From NCBI GenBank assembly GCA_023392595.1, contig JAEVYU010000068.1:1-5915 (forward strand): DNA of 5,915 bases, given 5' to 3'. Of the stretch, positions 1 through 5,737 are shown in pieces. Position numbers and translations under genes: made by a program. The notes beneath the pieces are model-generated. The model made no database searches and had not been told where the DNA came from. It saw only the letters and a list, made by a program, of their open reading frames with translations. The stretch's first letter is position 1; every line of letters begins with the position of its first letter. Source of the stretch: Bacillota bacterium (lineage in GTDB: Bacteria; Bacillota; UBA4882; UBA8346).

Positions 1-74
1 TACCGGGCTGCTTGACCATTACCCGGACTGGACTTTCACCAGTTAGCAATCGGAATCTTAATCTAGGCACGCAC
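1..74 (-). mobile_element. 5' end of a bacterial group II intron (partial, runs off the left edge)
   Basis: Read on the minus strand from 74 downward, the sequence starts with GTGCGTGCC, the 5' boundary consensus of bacterial group II introns (GUGYG). About 30 nt further on comes CTGGTGAAAGTCCAG, a small hairpin typical of the early domain I of these ribozymes, followed by a second pairing, CCGGG with CCCGG, near 7-25. The intron-encoded reverse transcriptase/maturase and domains V-VI would lie beyond the left edge, so neither mobility nor intactness can be judged. Just upstream in the 5' exon is a GC-rich stem-loop (83-100), a setting typical of introns that insert behind terminator-like or attC-like hairpins (class C). 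The class is inferred from that context only; the domain I sequence could equally fit another bacterial class. An IS end is a less likely alternative because the 5' boundary and hairpin match so well. Confidence 0.75.
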
Positions 75-82
75 CTAACTCG

Positions 83-100
83 CGCCTTTCTCGAAAGGCG
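83..100 (-). repeat. GC-rich stem-loop at the group II intron 5' exon junction
   Basis: A perfect 7-bp palindrome, CGCCTTT and AAAGGCG, encloses the 4-nt loop CTCG. On the minus strand it is followed by CGAGTTAG and then the intron start at 74. No U-run remains on the minus strand because the intron interrupts the 3' flank. It may be the target hairpin the intron recognised, possibly an old terminator or part of the large folded element at 103-282. The stem is directly visible; its role as target is inferred from what is known of class C group II introns. Confidence 0.6.
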
Positions 101-102
101 AG

Positions 103-282
103 CTCTTCCCCAATGATGTTGTTCAAAATTGTTGTTTCAGTGGAAGAGTAACCGCGAACTTTAAGTTCGAAGCCGCTGACCTCTAAAAGATTTTTGGCTT
201 CGAAGGCAGCACGCACTTGTGCGTGGGGTTACTCTCCCAGTGAATCCGCTTCATTAAAAAGCTCCATTGGGGGAGCAAGAGA
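103..282 (-). other. Large nested inverted-repeat element, possible structured RNA (unidentified)
   Basis: Several stems nest inside each other. The central one is an 18-nt inverted repeat, 136-153 with 227-244 (TTCAGTGGAAGAGTAACC and its near-complement), with one wobble and one mismatch. Inside it are TTCGAAGCC (166-174) with GGCTTCGAA (196-204), a 7-bp hairpin CACGCAC/GTGCGTG (210-225), and a competing hairpin at 155-169. Outside it, CCCCAATG (108-115) pairs with CATTGGGG (265-272), continuing to CTCTT/AAGAG. The non-Watson-Crick pair in the 18-nt stem is G-U if the minus strand is the RNA but A-C if the plus strand is, which favours a minus-strand transcript. There is no credible ORF. I do not recognise it as tRNA, tmRNA, SRP RNA, RNase P or a common riboswitch. 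It could also be a DNA fold used by a recombinase. Confidence 0.5.
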
Positions 283-354
283 GAGGTATAGATATCTACA
301 GTCTGCCTAAGTACTTGTTTTGCCTTTTGTCCAAATTATTTATTTCAACTCATA

Positions 355-482
355 TACAAAGAATAGTTTAAAAACAATAGATGAAACAATTTTTAGGCAT
401 AAAAAAGGCGTCTCCGAAATTCCGGAAACCCGCATCATTCTTTTGGTGGGGCTGAGGGGAAACGAATGCTAACCTCTTGAAT
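355..482 (-). repeat. Direct repeat copy A: tRNA 3' end plus terminator
   Basis: This stretch aligns almost without gaps with 2564-2691; by eye about four of five bases agree. Shared landmarks are TACAAAGAATAGTT, TTTTTAGGCAT, the terminator stem with CCGAAAT and CGGAAACCCG, then TGGTGG and the tRNA-like arm. Both copies have the same orientation. The bases differ too much for a recent attL/attR pair, so this may be an old island boundary or a duplicated tRNA tail. The region between the copies (483-2563) carries only accessory genes and gene fragments. Confidence 0.7.
407..431 (-). terminator. Intrinsic terminator downstream of the tRNA-like remnant A
   Basis: On the minus strand GGGTTTCCG pairs with CGGAGACGCC (one bulge) around a 6-nt loop. 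Six T follow (complement of A at 401-406). It lies 12 nt after the CCA end of the tRNA-like sequence, where a tRNA gene's terminator would be. The equivalent stem in repeat copy B has changed at paired positions and still folds. Confidence 0.65.
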
Positions 483-487
483 GCCAT
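444..487 (-). pseudogene. 3' remnant of a tRNA, Ala(GGC)-like
   Basis: On the minus strand the loop ATGGCAT (anticodon GGC at 485-483) is followed by TCAAG, the variable bases AGGTT, a damaged T-arm with loop TTCGTTT, the acceptor strand CAGCCCC, discriminator A and an encoded CCA (446-444). This order matches the 3' half of tRNA-Ala(GGC). The T-stem 5' strand is one base short and does not pair with CCCCT. The 5' half (acceptor 5' strand, D-arm) is absent upstream. It is therefore not a functional tRNA. Such 3' halves are commonly left where integrating elements use tRNA genes; whether that happened here is inference. Confidence 0.6.
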
Positions 488-598
488 TTGAAAAAGTACT
501 GTTACAGCTTATATCCGCTGGTCCCAACCTATTATCATTACTGCTTTTACTCAAAGCGATGTTTTATCTTATCTTTTTTTTCTCGGCTTTTTTGAATC

Positions 599-629
599 CT
601 ATTGCAGTAAAATGGCAATAGATTTTTTT
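599..629 (+). terminator. Possible plus-strand terminator hairpin
   Basis: CTATTGC (599-605) pairs with GCAATAG (615-621) across a 9-nt loop, and seven T follow at 623-629. The T-run lies on the plus side only, so it would stop transcription running rightward, yet no plus-strand gene is visible to its left. It may protect the convergent toxin-antitoxin genes from antisense reading or be a chance AT-rich hairpin. Confidence 0.3.
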
Positions 630-653
630 GACAGATGCCGATCCGAATCGACT

Positions 654-854
654 TTACCGGAACCGATCATTTTCCTCCTGAGTAAACGGAGATACAGTAG
701 TGATCGTCCCGTCAGGCAATTCATAATATGGCTTGCCATTCCGGGCATAAACGTTCGGAATCCCTTTTCTCCGGTTTTCCTCTTGGGCTTTGCGCACCGC
801 TCGGTTGCCAATCCTGGTTATTTTCAACAATCTTTCATATGCTTCCAAAGTCAT
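654..854 (-). CDS. Small partner protein of the zeta-like toxin (probable antitoxin), 66 aa
   Basis: The gene starts at the ATG overlapping the stop of the toxin-like gene (ATGA, 4-nt overlap), so the two are almost certainly translated together. The product has a basic, helix-prone N-terminal half (roughly residues 1-29, with RIGNRAVRKAQEENRRK) and a short C-terminal half that looks like a beta hairpin (NVYARNGKPYYELPDGTITT). There is no membrane segment or signal peptide. Small proteins of this look are, from memory, repeatedly found next to COG4185/zeta-like P-loop kinases, and partner size and coupling suggest an antitoxin role. It does not resemble the classical epsilon or PezA antitoxins, and the order (toxin first) is the reverse of many type II modules. 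No ribosome binding site of its own is needed because of the overlap. Gene reality is well supported; antitoxin function is inferred. Confidence 0.7.
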   Translation of the reverse strand: MTLEAYERLLKITRIGNRAVRKAQEENRRKGIPNVYARNGKPYYELPDGTITTVSPFTQEENDRFR

Positions 855-1417
855 TCTTCAAGGCCTCCCTTAAAAAGTCCAAACAAGGTTTCATCAATGA
901 TCGTCAGCTTCCCGGCCTCCCCGGTAACTACTTGGACAAATCCATAATTTCCATTATAGTATATTTCCCAATAATTCGCTAAGTCCTTGTAAATATTCCA
1001 AAAGTTATTTTTTCCCCGGTAAAAACGCCTTCGGACATCCTGAGCCGGTACAAAATGCCCGCCTTTGCGAACTCTTGTTTTAATACGATCAATAGCAATC
1101 TCCGGGGTATCCAAAAAAACATAAATAAGTGTGATGAGATAGCCTTTTTCTTTCAACTCACCTATTAACCGAATCAGATATTGCCCGGAAAGGGTAGTCT
1201 CAATCGCGAATGATTTACCTTGAGCGACTAAATCATCAATCTTCATAAAGAACTTTTTCCCGGCGGCGATCTTAACTTTGTCAACATCACCGGGATTTAG
1301 TTCCCCGGCAATTTCATCGGCATTGACAAATTCCAACCCAAATTCGGGTAGCAATTCTTTGGCTAAGGTTGTTTTACCGCTGCCATTGGCACCGGCAATT
1401 AAAAATAATTCGCGCAT
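851..1417 (-). CDS. Zeta-toxin-like P-loop kinase (COG4185-type AAA/ABC-type ATPase), 188 aa
   Basis: The Walker A motif GANGSGKT occupies residues 9-16, right after a hydrophobic strand. NADEIA (32-37) supplies an acidic residue (Asp34) at the place of the zeta catalytic Asp. ETTLSG (73-78) and the Arg-rich stretch with RVRKGGHFVP (115-124) and RRRF (129-132) match the conserved layout of the zeta-toxin-like COG4185 family. Characterised zeta/PezT toxins phosphorylate UDP-N-acetyl sugars and block peptidoglycan synthesis; that this one does so is inference, since family members vary in substrate. The length fits the compact members of the family. The start ATG at 1417 has GGGAGA five bases upstream. 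The next gene (654-854) overlaps its stop and is the likely antitoxin. All key residues appear intact, so the gene looks functional, unlike the defence gene beside it. Confidence 0.85.
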   Translation of the reverse strand: MRELFLIAGANGSGKTTLAKELLPEFGLEFVNADEIAGELNPGDVDKVKIAAGKKFFMKIDDLVAQGKSFAIETTLSGQYLIRLIGELKEKGYLITLIYVFLDTPEIAIDRIKTRVRKGGHFVPAQDVRRRFYRGKNNFWNIYKDLANYWEIYYNGNYGFVQVVTGEAGKLTIIDETLFGLFKGGLEE

Positions 1418-1471
1418 TTTTCTCCCAAAGTTTAAAAATCGTTACTCTTATTTTATCATGGATTGACGGCG

Positions 1472-1477
1472 ATTATA
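1472..1477 (-). promoter_or_regulatory. Candidate -10 element for the toxin-antitoxin operon
   Basis: A perfect TATAAT on the minus strand lies 54 nt upstream of the toxin start codon. No convincing -35 hexamer sits 16-18 nt further upstream (the best is an AT-rich AAGATT-like stretch). It is the only canonical -10 between the toxin gene and the pseudogene behind it. No clear operator palindrome was found nearby. Confidence 0.35.
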
Positions 1478-1543
1478 AGGCCTCAATTGTTGAAAATCTT
1501 GATTCCGATTAATAGTGAATTTCCACACCTAGATTCAGTATAA

Positions 1544-2153
1544 CTATGCCTCCTTTGTTGTGGCTGAATCTGTTACATCCTTTTTCCAATTCTTATTGAA
1601 TAACAGTTTATCTTTTGAAAGCTTTAAGACCATTCTCTTTTTGATTAATTCCGCTGTTTCCTTACTATATGAGTTCACTTTATCTATAGCAATAAAAATC
1701 TGTTTGTCAAAGGAATGGTTTCTTTTCATTAAGGTTTTCTCTACCATATATTCTGAAATAACGTCCAACAATGTACCTAAACTTCACATCAGATAAGGTT
1801 ATTTCATATTTTTCTTTGAGTAATGCTGTATAATCCTCAACCGAAATCTTTTCGTCTATTTTATAGCTTAAATTACATTTGTAGACATATTTATATTCAG
1901 AAGTTGAACGCATAAAATGAAATTCTTCTTTTCCAAATACAAATGAAAAAAAGAATTCATGAGGGTCTAGATTATGAACGGCATCACTCTTTCTAATGTA
2001 ATCGTCTCCTCCAAACACAAAGTCGATTATCATTAATGCGGTGGACTTGCCAATAGAATTAGCTGCATCATTATAACCAACAACTGTATTTAACCCTTTA
2101 TGAAATGCAATTACTTTCTCTGTAAATAAACTGCACTTAATTTGTTTTAGCAT
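1544..2153 (-). pseudogene. ABC-3C DUF2326-type ATPase, internally deleted and frameshifted
   Basis: Two reading frames together show the two ends of one gene. The first (2153 down to 1707) gives the N-terminal ~140 residues: an opening beta strand and an extended P-loop, GYNDAANSIGKST (26-38), then IIDFVFGGDDYI and, near the end, GRYFRIYGRENLNEKKP. This is the start of SMC/RecN-like ATPases of ABC-three-component systems (DUF2326). The second frame (down to 1544) gives the C-terminal end: FDKQIFIAIDKVNSYSKET followed by VLKLSKDKLLF, the conserved tail of the same family. Intact members are about 500-600 aa, so some 350 residues of coiled coil and the second nucleotide-binding half are missing, and the join is out of frame. 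The join lies near 1710-1740, where the DNA reads sensibly in both frames. The start overlaps the upstream middle-component fragment. It cannot make a working ATPase. Confidence 0.8.
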
Positions 2154-2238
2154 GGCTTTCTATTACTCCTCTCTCGTCAACTTCTATTTTTCCAAGCACA
2201 TACAAAACATCAAGTGCCAAGATATACTCATTAATATC
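2137..2238 (-). pseudogene. 3' end of an ABC-3C middle-component gene (MC6-like), truncated
   Basis: On the minus strand, from 2238 the frame reads DINEYILALDVLYVLGKIEV followed by DERGVIESHAKTN and a stop at 2139-2137. The EYILALDVLYVLGKI core with the following acidic bases resembles the C-terminal end of middle-component proteins that sit just upstream of DUF2326 genes in ABC-3C systems; I recognise it from memory as MC6-like. An in-frame stop (2241-2239) immediately precedes it and no homologous sequence continues upstream, so only about 33 codons remain. The overlap of its end with the DUF2326 start (2153) by 17 nt is the normal operon arrangement, which supports the identification. Too short for certainty. 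Confidence 0.55.
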
Positions 2239-2563
2239 TCAACTTTCGCACCTTGAAAACAAAGGGAAACAGCTTAATCGCATAAGATAGCAGCTAATAT
2301 GAACAAGAATTAACAAATCGATAGAAACAATATAAAAACACCCCTTCATTTGGTATAGTGAATTTGCGAAGAAGCACTCCACCCTTCGAACTGCCAAAAA
2401 AAGAAACAAATAGCCGCCTTTCAGCGTGCATTCGTTTCCTTTACGTTTACTCAAAACGACTTTTTATTTTACCGTTTTTCAAAAAAATAAAAAAACAATC
2501 TACAGACAAGCTGAGCAGATTTTTAAATAATAAAGTGAATTAAACCATTGATAATAAAGCATC
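2239..2563. other. AT-rich stretch without a recognisable gene
   Basis: No ORF here has a ribosome binding site or family resemblance on either strand. The stretch contains a short hairpin CGTTTACTCAAAACG (2444-2458) followed by T-rich sequence, which resembles 543-583 near the other repeat copy. The right part is a run of A-rich sequence. The middle-component fragment breaks off at its left edge, so an old deletion or insertion endpoint lies near 2239. Confidence 0.5.
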
Positions 2564-2618
2564 TACAAAGAATAGTTGTAAAAATGATAGATGGAGCTAT
2601 TTTTAGGCATGAAAAAAA

Positions 2619-2640
2619 GGTCCCCGAAATCTCGGAAACC
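2619..2640 (-). terminator. Intrinsic terminator behind tRNA-like remnant B
   Basis: On the minus strand GGTTTCCGA (2640-2632) pairs along all nine positions with TCGGGGACC (2627-2619) around the loop GATT, using two G-U pairs, and seven T follow (A at 2612-2618). The wobbles work only on the minus strand. With no closer terminator behind the nitrogenase-like beta gene (which ends at 2827), this is probably where that operon's transcript stops today. Confidence 0.75.
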
Positions 2641-2653
2641 CGTGTCTTTCTTA

Positions 2654-2688
2654 TGGTGGATCTGAAGGGAATTGAACCCTTGACCTGG
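2654..2688 (-). pseudogene. 3' fragment of a tRNA (T-arm, acceptor strand, CCA)
   Basis: On the minus strand: AGGTC (variable-loop-like), a perfect T-arm AAGGG-TTCAATT-CCCTT, acceptor 3' strand CAGATCC, discriminator A, and encoded CCA at 2656-2654. The 5' part that would pair with CAGATCC (GGATCTG) and the D-arm and anticodon arm are missing from the 150 nt upstream. AGGTC plus a CCACCA end most resembles tRNA-Ala, but tmRNA and other tRNAs end similarly, so the identity is open. It lies inside repeat copy B. Confidence 0.65.
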
Positions 2689-2826
2689 AAAGAGTTTGAA
2701 AGGTGAAGTAGTTTATAGCATTATAAATATTTCCCCAGATTAGTTTTTACTTGGGTGTTTTTTGTTACCCACTGATTTCCCTTAATACAATATAGAGTTC
2801 TAACGTTACGGTTAATAGAATTATTT

Positions 2827-4182
2827 TTAAGCACTTGCGCTAATCGCAATCGTAAATATTTTTTCAAGCAATGACAAGGCGCCTTTATACCCAACATTTG
2901 TTCTTGATAAAATGACTTCATAGGATGCAGGAAAGCCAATTTCAACAATTTTTCCGCCCAACTTTTTTGCGGCATCTCGATCCCAACTTGTGCCTAAAAT
3001 AATAGCAGGTTTTTCCTCAGAATGAATGAGGGCTTGTTCAACCAGATAACCGTCTTCCAAAAAAAGAGGAGTAACGCTGACATCCTCCGCAATATTTGCA
3101 AATTCCTTTCTAATGCTGTCTTTATACTCTTCGGGAGGATTTTCTGTAATAATTTGTTTGACCGGAATTAATCCAAGCTGATTGACAAGAAATTTTGTAA
3201 TGGCAAGGTTATAGCTGCTTTCACCTAAAACAGCAAACCTTGATGGAACACCCCACCAATACTCAGCAAAGAAATCCGAAAAATCTTCCAAATATTTATA
3301 ATAAAGTTTCTCTTCATTTTGGATGAACTTCTCTGTTTTTTTCAAATCCAGTCCTGCAAAATCCGATACCTTTCGCAAAAACTCAGAAGTTGCTTTTGCT
3401 CCAATAGGAATTGCCGGTATATGTAAAAACGGCTGATTATATTTTTTCTGAAGGTGCTCTGCCGTCTGAAACCCAAGCCAAGTTGAAATGACCAGATTAA
3501 ACTGCGCTTGGGGGATTTCTTTCCATTCTTCGACACCTTTTGAATCATGGCCAAATAAAATATTGACCTTTAAGCCGATTCCTTCGAGAACACGTTTGAT
3601 TTCAGAAAGATCGCCTCTCCAAAATGGATTTTGATAGGGAAGTTCAGACCAAACATTCACCACGTTACTTTTCTTTTCCCCGTTGTAATCGCCCACATAT
3701 TGGTCAATAATCGCCTTGATTACCAATTCATGACCTGTATAATTATTTCCTTTAAATCCCCCTGTTTCGGCATAGACAATCGGAACGTCTTTTTCTTGAA
3801 ATTTTGTTACAACTGACGGCACATCATCTCCGACAAGATCAGCGATGCAACCCGTAAGCACTACAAACAAATCCGCATCAATCACCTTTATCGAGGACTG
3901 TATCAATTCTTCCAGCCGTTCATTGCCGCCAAATACAACTTCTTTTTCAGAAGCATTAACGCTGGGCGGAACAGCTCCGCCGCCATAGCCGCCCCCTTGA
4001 AAGCCGTTGTAAAAAGCAAGATTCGTATATTGCTTATCCGAACAACCCGGTCCGCAATGAGTGATAGGGACTACTCCGGGAATTGCACTTGCAGAATACA
4101 TCGCAGCGATAGAACAGCCATACCGCGGTCTGCTGATCGAATTTGTTTTCTGATCTTCATATGAAATTTCAATCTGTGACAT
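2827..4182 (-). CDS. Nitrogenase component 1-like protein, beta (NifK-like) subunit, 451 aa
   Basis: Three cysteines stand where NifK holds its side of the P-cluster: Cys23 (RPRYGCSIAAMYS), Cys47 (THCGPGCSDK) and Cys112 (VLTGCIADLVGDDV, the counterpart of NifK's TTCMAEVIGDDL). SEKEVVFGGNERLEE (78-92) matches the NifK TEDAAVFGG region. The protein is shorter than NifK, lacks its N-terminal extension, and has an unusual Gly-rich loop, GFQGGGYGGGAVPP (60-73). It should pair with the alpha-like product of the gene directly upstream (19-nt gap) in an alpha2beta2 reductase fed by a NifH-like Fe protein encoded elsewhere. The start ATG at 4182 has GGGGGG nine bases upstream. Substrate unknown: the sequence is outside true Mo, V and Fe-only nitrogenases, and methylthio-alkane reductase (MarK) or another uncharacterised nitrogenase-like branch is possible. 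No sign of decay. Confidence 0.85.
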   Translation of the reverse strand: MSQIEISYEDQKTNSISRPRYGCSIAAMYSASAIPGVVPITHCGPGCSDKQYTNLAFYNGFQGGGYGGGAVPPSVNASEKEVVFGGNERLEELIQSSIKVIDADLFVVLTGCIADLVGDDVPSVVTKFQEKDVPIVYAETGGFKGNNYTGHELVIKAIIDQYVGDYNGEKKSNVVNVWSELPYQNPFWRGDLSEIKRVLEGIGLKVNILFGHDSKGVEEWKEIPQAQFNLVISTWLGFQTAEHLQKKYNQPFLHIPAIPIGAKATSEFLRKVSDFAGLDLKKTEKFIQNEEKLYYKYLEDFSDFFAEYWWGVPSRFAVLGESSYNLAITKFLVNQLGLIPVKQIITENPPEEYKDSIRKEFANIAEDVSVTPLFLEDGYLVEQALIHSEEKPAIILGTSWDRDAAKKLGGKIVEIGFPASYEVILSRTNVGYKGALSLLEKIFTIAISASA

Positions 4183-4201
4183 ATTGATCTACCCCCCATG
4201 A

Positions 4202-5725
4202 TTAATTTTGATATATAATATCTGGTTTTTTGGCAAGGATATAAGGATCAGCTTGGCTTAGCCACCATTTGGTATACGGTAGCTTAATATGCTGCGCCAA
4301 ATCTTCATGGAACTTCTTTCTTTGCAAAATCGATAATACTGCTTCACCCAGGTTCACTATGCCTTCATATCCTATTGCAATATGCTCATCGCCAAGGGGA
4401 GCTGCGGGAATACCAAGACGGGATGCAAGAGGTGCAAGACCATTATGCCTTATTAATAGAAAGTCCGGTTTCGACTTTCTAAGTAAAGCATAAAGCTGAT
4501 GCGGTTGCCTATTGCTGACGCTAAAATTTGCCACATCGCCGTAATGATTAACAAGAAAAGCCAATGAATCCTGTATCGGGTCTTCACTATCGTAAATAGG
4601 ATCATGATGAAATACCAATGAACCGTTCACTTCAATGCCAAGCTCTCTTAAAACAGCAATCAGGCCATGTGAATAAGCTGAGCCAGTGGCAACATATCCC
4701 TTGATGCCTTTTAGTTTCTTTCTTAACGCTTCAACTTTAGGCGTAACGCGCTCACGCTCTTTTTTTATATATACCTCGCAAAGCTCTTCCCGTTGGGTGA
4801 TTTTCGCAAGACCTCTGAGCCAGGCATCCGTTCCGGCGAAACCATAAGGCTGGGGAGCTTTCAATTCGGGAACGCCAAAATTTTGCTCCAAACCTTGTGC
4901 CAAATAAGAAGAAAGCGTATTACAAAAACCAACCGTAACGGCAGCCTCTGACATTTGTGCCAAATCTTCAACCGTTGCCATATCGATAACATAATTTACG
5001 CGCAAATTAAGTTCCTTCAGCATAGGTTTAAATACATCAGAGCCCCAGAGATTGATTACATTCACCAAGTCCTCCTGTTTCTTGGGATTTTTTCTTACAA
5101 TATCCCTTAAAATACCGTGTTGGGTCGTGTCAAATCCTGTACTCCAATGTTTAGAACGGAAACCTTCGCAATGAAGCGGAACAACAGGAATTCCAAGCTT
5201 TTTCGAATACTCGCCGGCAACACTGTCAACATCATCTCCAATAATGCCTGTAGCACATGCTGTCCCTATAAAAATCGTATTCGGTTTATATCTCTCCCAT
5301 ACATCGCGTATAGTCTGCGCAAGCTTTTCAACTCCGCCGAAAACCATGTCCCCTTCCTTTAAGTTTGTCGAAACGATTCTGAGATTTTCTACAGGAAGGC
5401 CTCTTATTGCAAGGCCATTGCGGTAAATTGAATTATAAATTGTTTGACTCACAGCGCAACCGATTGGAGAATGCTGAATTAATACGGCATCTCTCACGTT
5501 TCCGGCCTGACATTCCACCATTTGTTCGCTGCAGACGGAACCTTGCGTAAAGGGTCCTTTTATTTCACAAAGTTCGCAGCCTTCACTTTTTTTCCCATTG
5601 CAACGGTGTGCAGAATAGCCTGATTCTTCTACCAATTTTGAAGCCTTGCCGTCCCAACCGATGATCGTGCCCAAACGCTGTTCACGGCTTTCCACAGTGG
5701 TAGGCACCAAATTAATTTTGCCCAT
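4202..5725 (-). CDS. Nitrogenase component 1-like protein, alpha (NifD-like) subunit, 507 aa
   Basis: Family hallmarks, numbered from the start chosen here: Cys65 (QGSVCSEQ), Cys90 (QHSPIGC) and Cys157 (GTACATGIIGDDVDSVA) fit the NifD P-cluster ligands. Cys268 (VTVGFCNTLSSYLAQGLE) aligns with the NifD region that carries the cofactor-ligating Cys275. Near the C-terminus, LGDEHIAIGYEGIVNLGE (444-461) corresponds to the NifD segment with the cofactor His442; His448 is nearby but the alignment is unsure. An extra cysteine group (Cys42, Cys50, Cys53) precedes Cys65. I start at 5725 because GGAGG lies seven bases upstream; an in-frame ATG at 5821 would add 32 residues without family resemblance or a good ribosome binding site. 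First gene of the operon. It catalyses some reductive reaction with its beta-like partner; lack of canonical NifD features argues against nitrogen fixation. Confidence 0.87.
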   Translation of the reverse strand: MGKINLVPTTVESREQRLGTIIGWDGKASKLVEESGYSAHRCNGKKSEGCELCEIKGPFTQGSVCSEQMVECQAGNVRDAVLIQHSPIGCAVSQTIYNSIYRNGLAIRGLPVENLRIVSTNLKEGDMVFGGVEKLAQTIRDVWERYKPNTIFIGTACATGIIGDDVDSVAGEYSKKLGIPVVPLHCEGFRSKHWSTGFDTTQHGILRDIVRKNPKKQEDLVNVINLWGSDVFKPMLKELNLRVNYVIDMATVEDLAQMSEAAVTVGFCNTLSSYLAQGLEQNFGVPELKAPQPYGFAGTDAWLRGLAKITQREELCEVYIKKERERVTPKVEALRKKLKGIKGYVATGSAYSHGLIAVLRELGIEVNGSLVFHHDPIYDSEDPIQDSLAFLVNHYGDVANFSVSNRQPHQLYALLRKSKPDFLLIRHNGLAPLASRLGIPAAPLGDEHIAIGYEGIVNLGEAVLSILQRKKFHEDLAQHIKLPYTKWWLSQADPYILAKKPDIIYQN

Positions 5726-5737
5726 CTCAATTCCTCC
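5714..5737 (-). promoter_or_regulatory. Ribosome binding site deciding the alpha-subunit start
   Basis: On the minus strand GGAGG is followed by AATTGAG and ATG (5725-5723). This strong site sits inside the longer open frame that reaches back to 5821 and shows that the downstream ATG is the true start. No convincing promoter hexamers were found between here and 5886. Confidence 0.7.

Larger units (their letters stand above)
2564..2691 (-). repeat. Direct repeat copy B: tRNA 3' end plus terminator
   Basis: Partner of 355-482, in the same orientation. It shares TACAAAGAATAGTT, ATTTTTAGGCAT, the terminator stem and the tRNA-like tail. This copy is better preserved in the tRNA part: the T-arm is fully paired here and broken in copy A. 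It separates the accessory patch from the 3' end of the nitrogenase-like operon. Confidence 0.7.

Noticed and set aside
103..282. Integron attC site or known RNA class for the folded region
   Set aside because: The attC core signatures (RYYYAAC and GTTRRRY at the ends) are not placed correctly, and no SRP, 6S, tmRNA or riboswitch core motif was found.
599..811. Minus-strand 70-aa frame over the small partner gene
   Set aside because: It is an out-of-frame shadow of the 66-aa partner, which has the better context (ATGA coupling).
612..982. Two plus-strand frames opposite the toxin-antitoxin genes
   Set aside because: They are antisense shadows with no ribosome binding site or recognisable domain.
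2239..2454. Minus-strand 71-aa frame, Cys- and Leu-rich
   Set aside because: No ribosome binding site, erratic composition and no resemblance; it looks like chance in AT-rich DNA.
2752..2771. TGGGT/ACCCA hairpin as the operon terminator
   Set aside because: Only a 5-bp stem with a 10-nt loop and no T-run behind it on the minus strand.
2721..2975. Minus-strand 84-aa frame overlapping the end of the beta-like gene
   Set aside because: It lies out of frame inside the well-supported beta gene, has no ribosome binding site and resembles no family.
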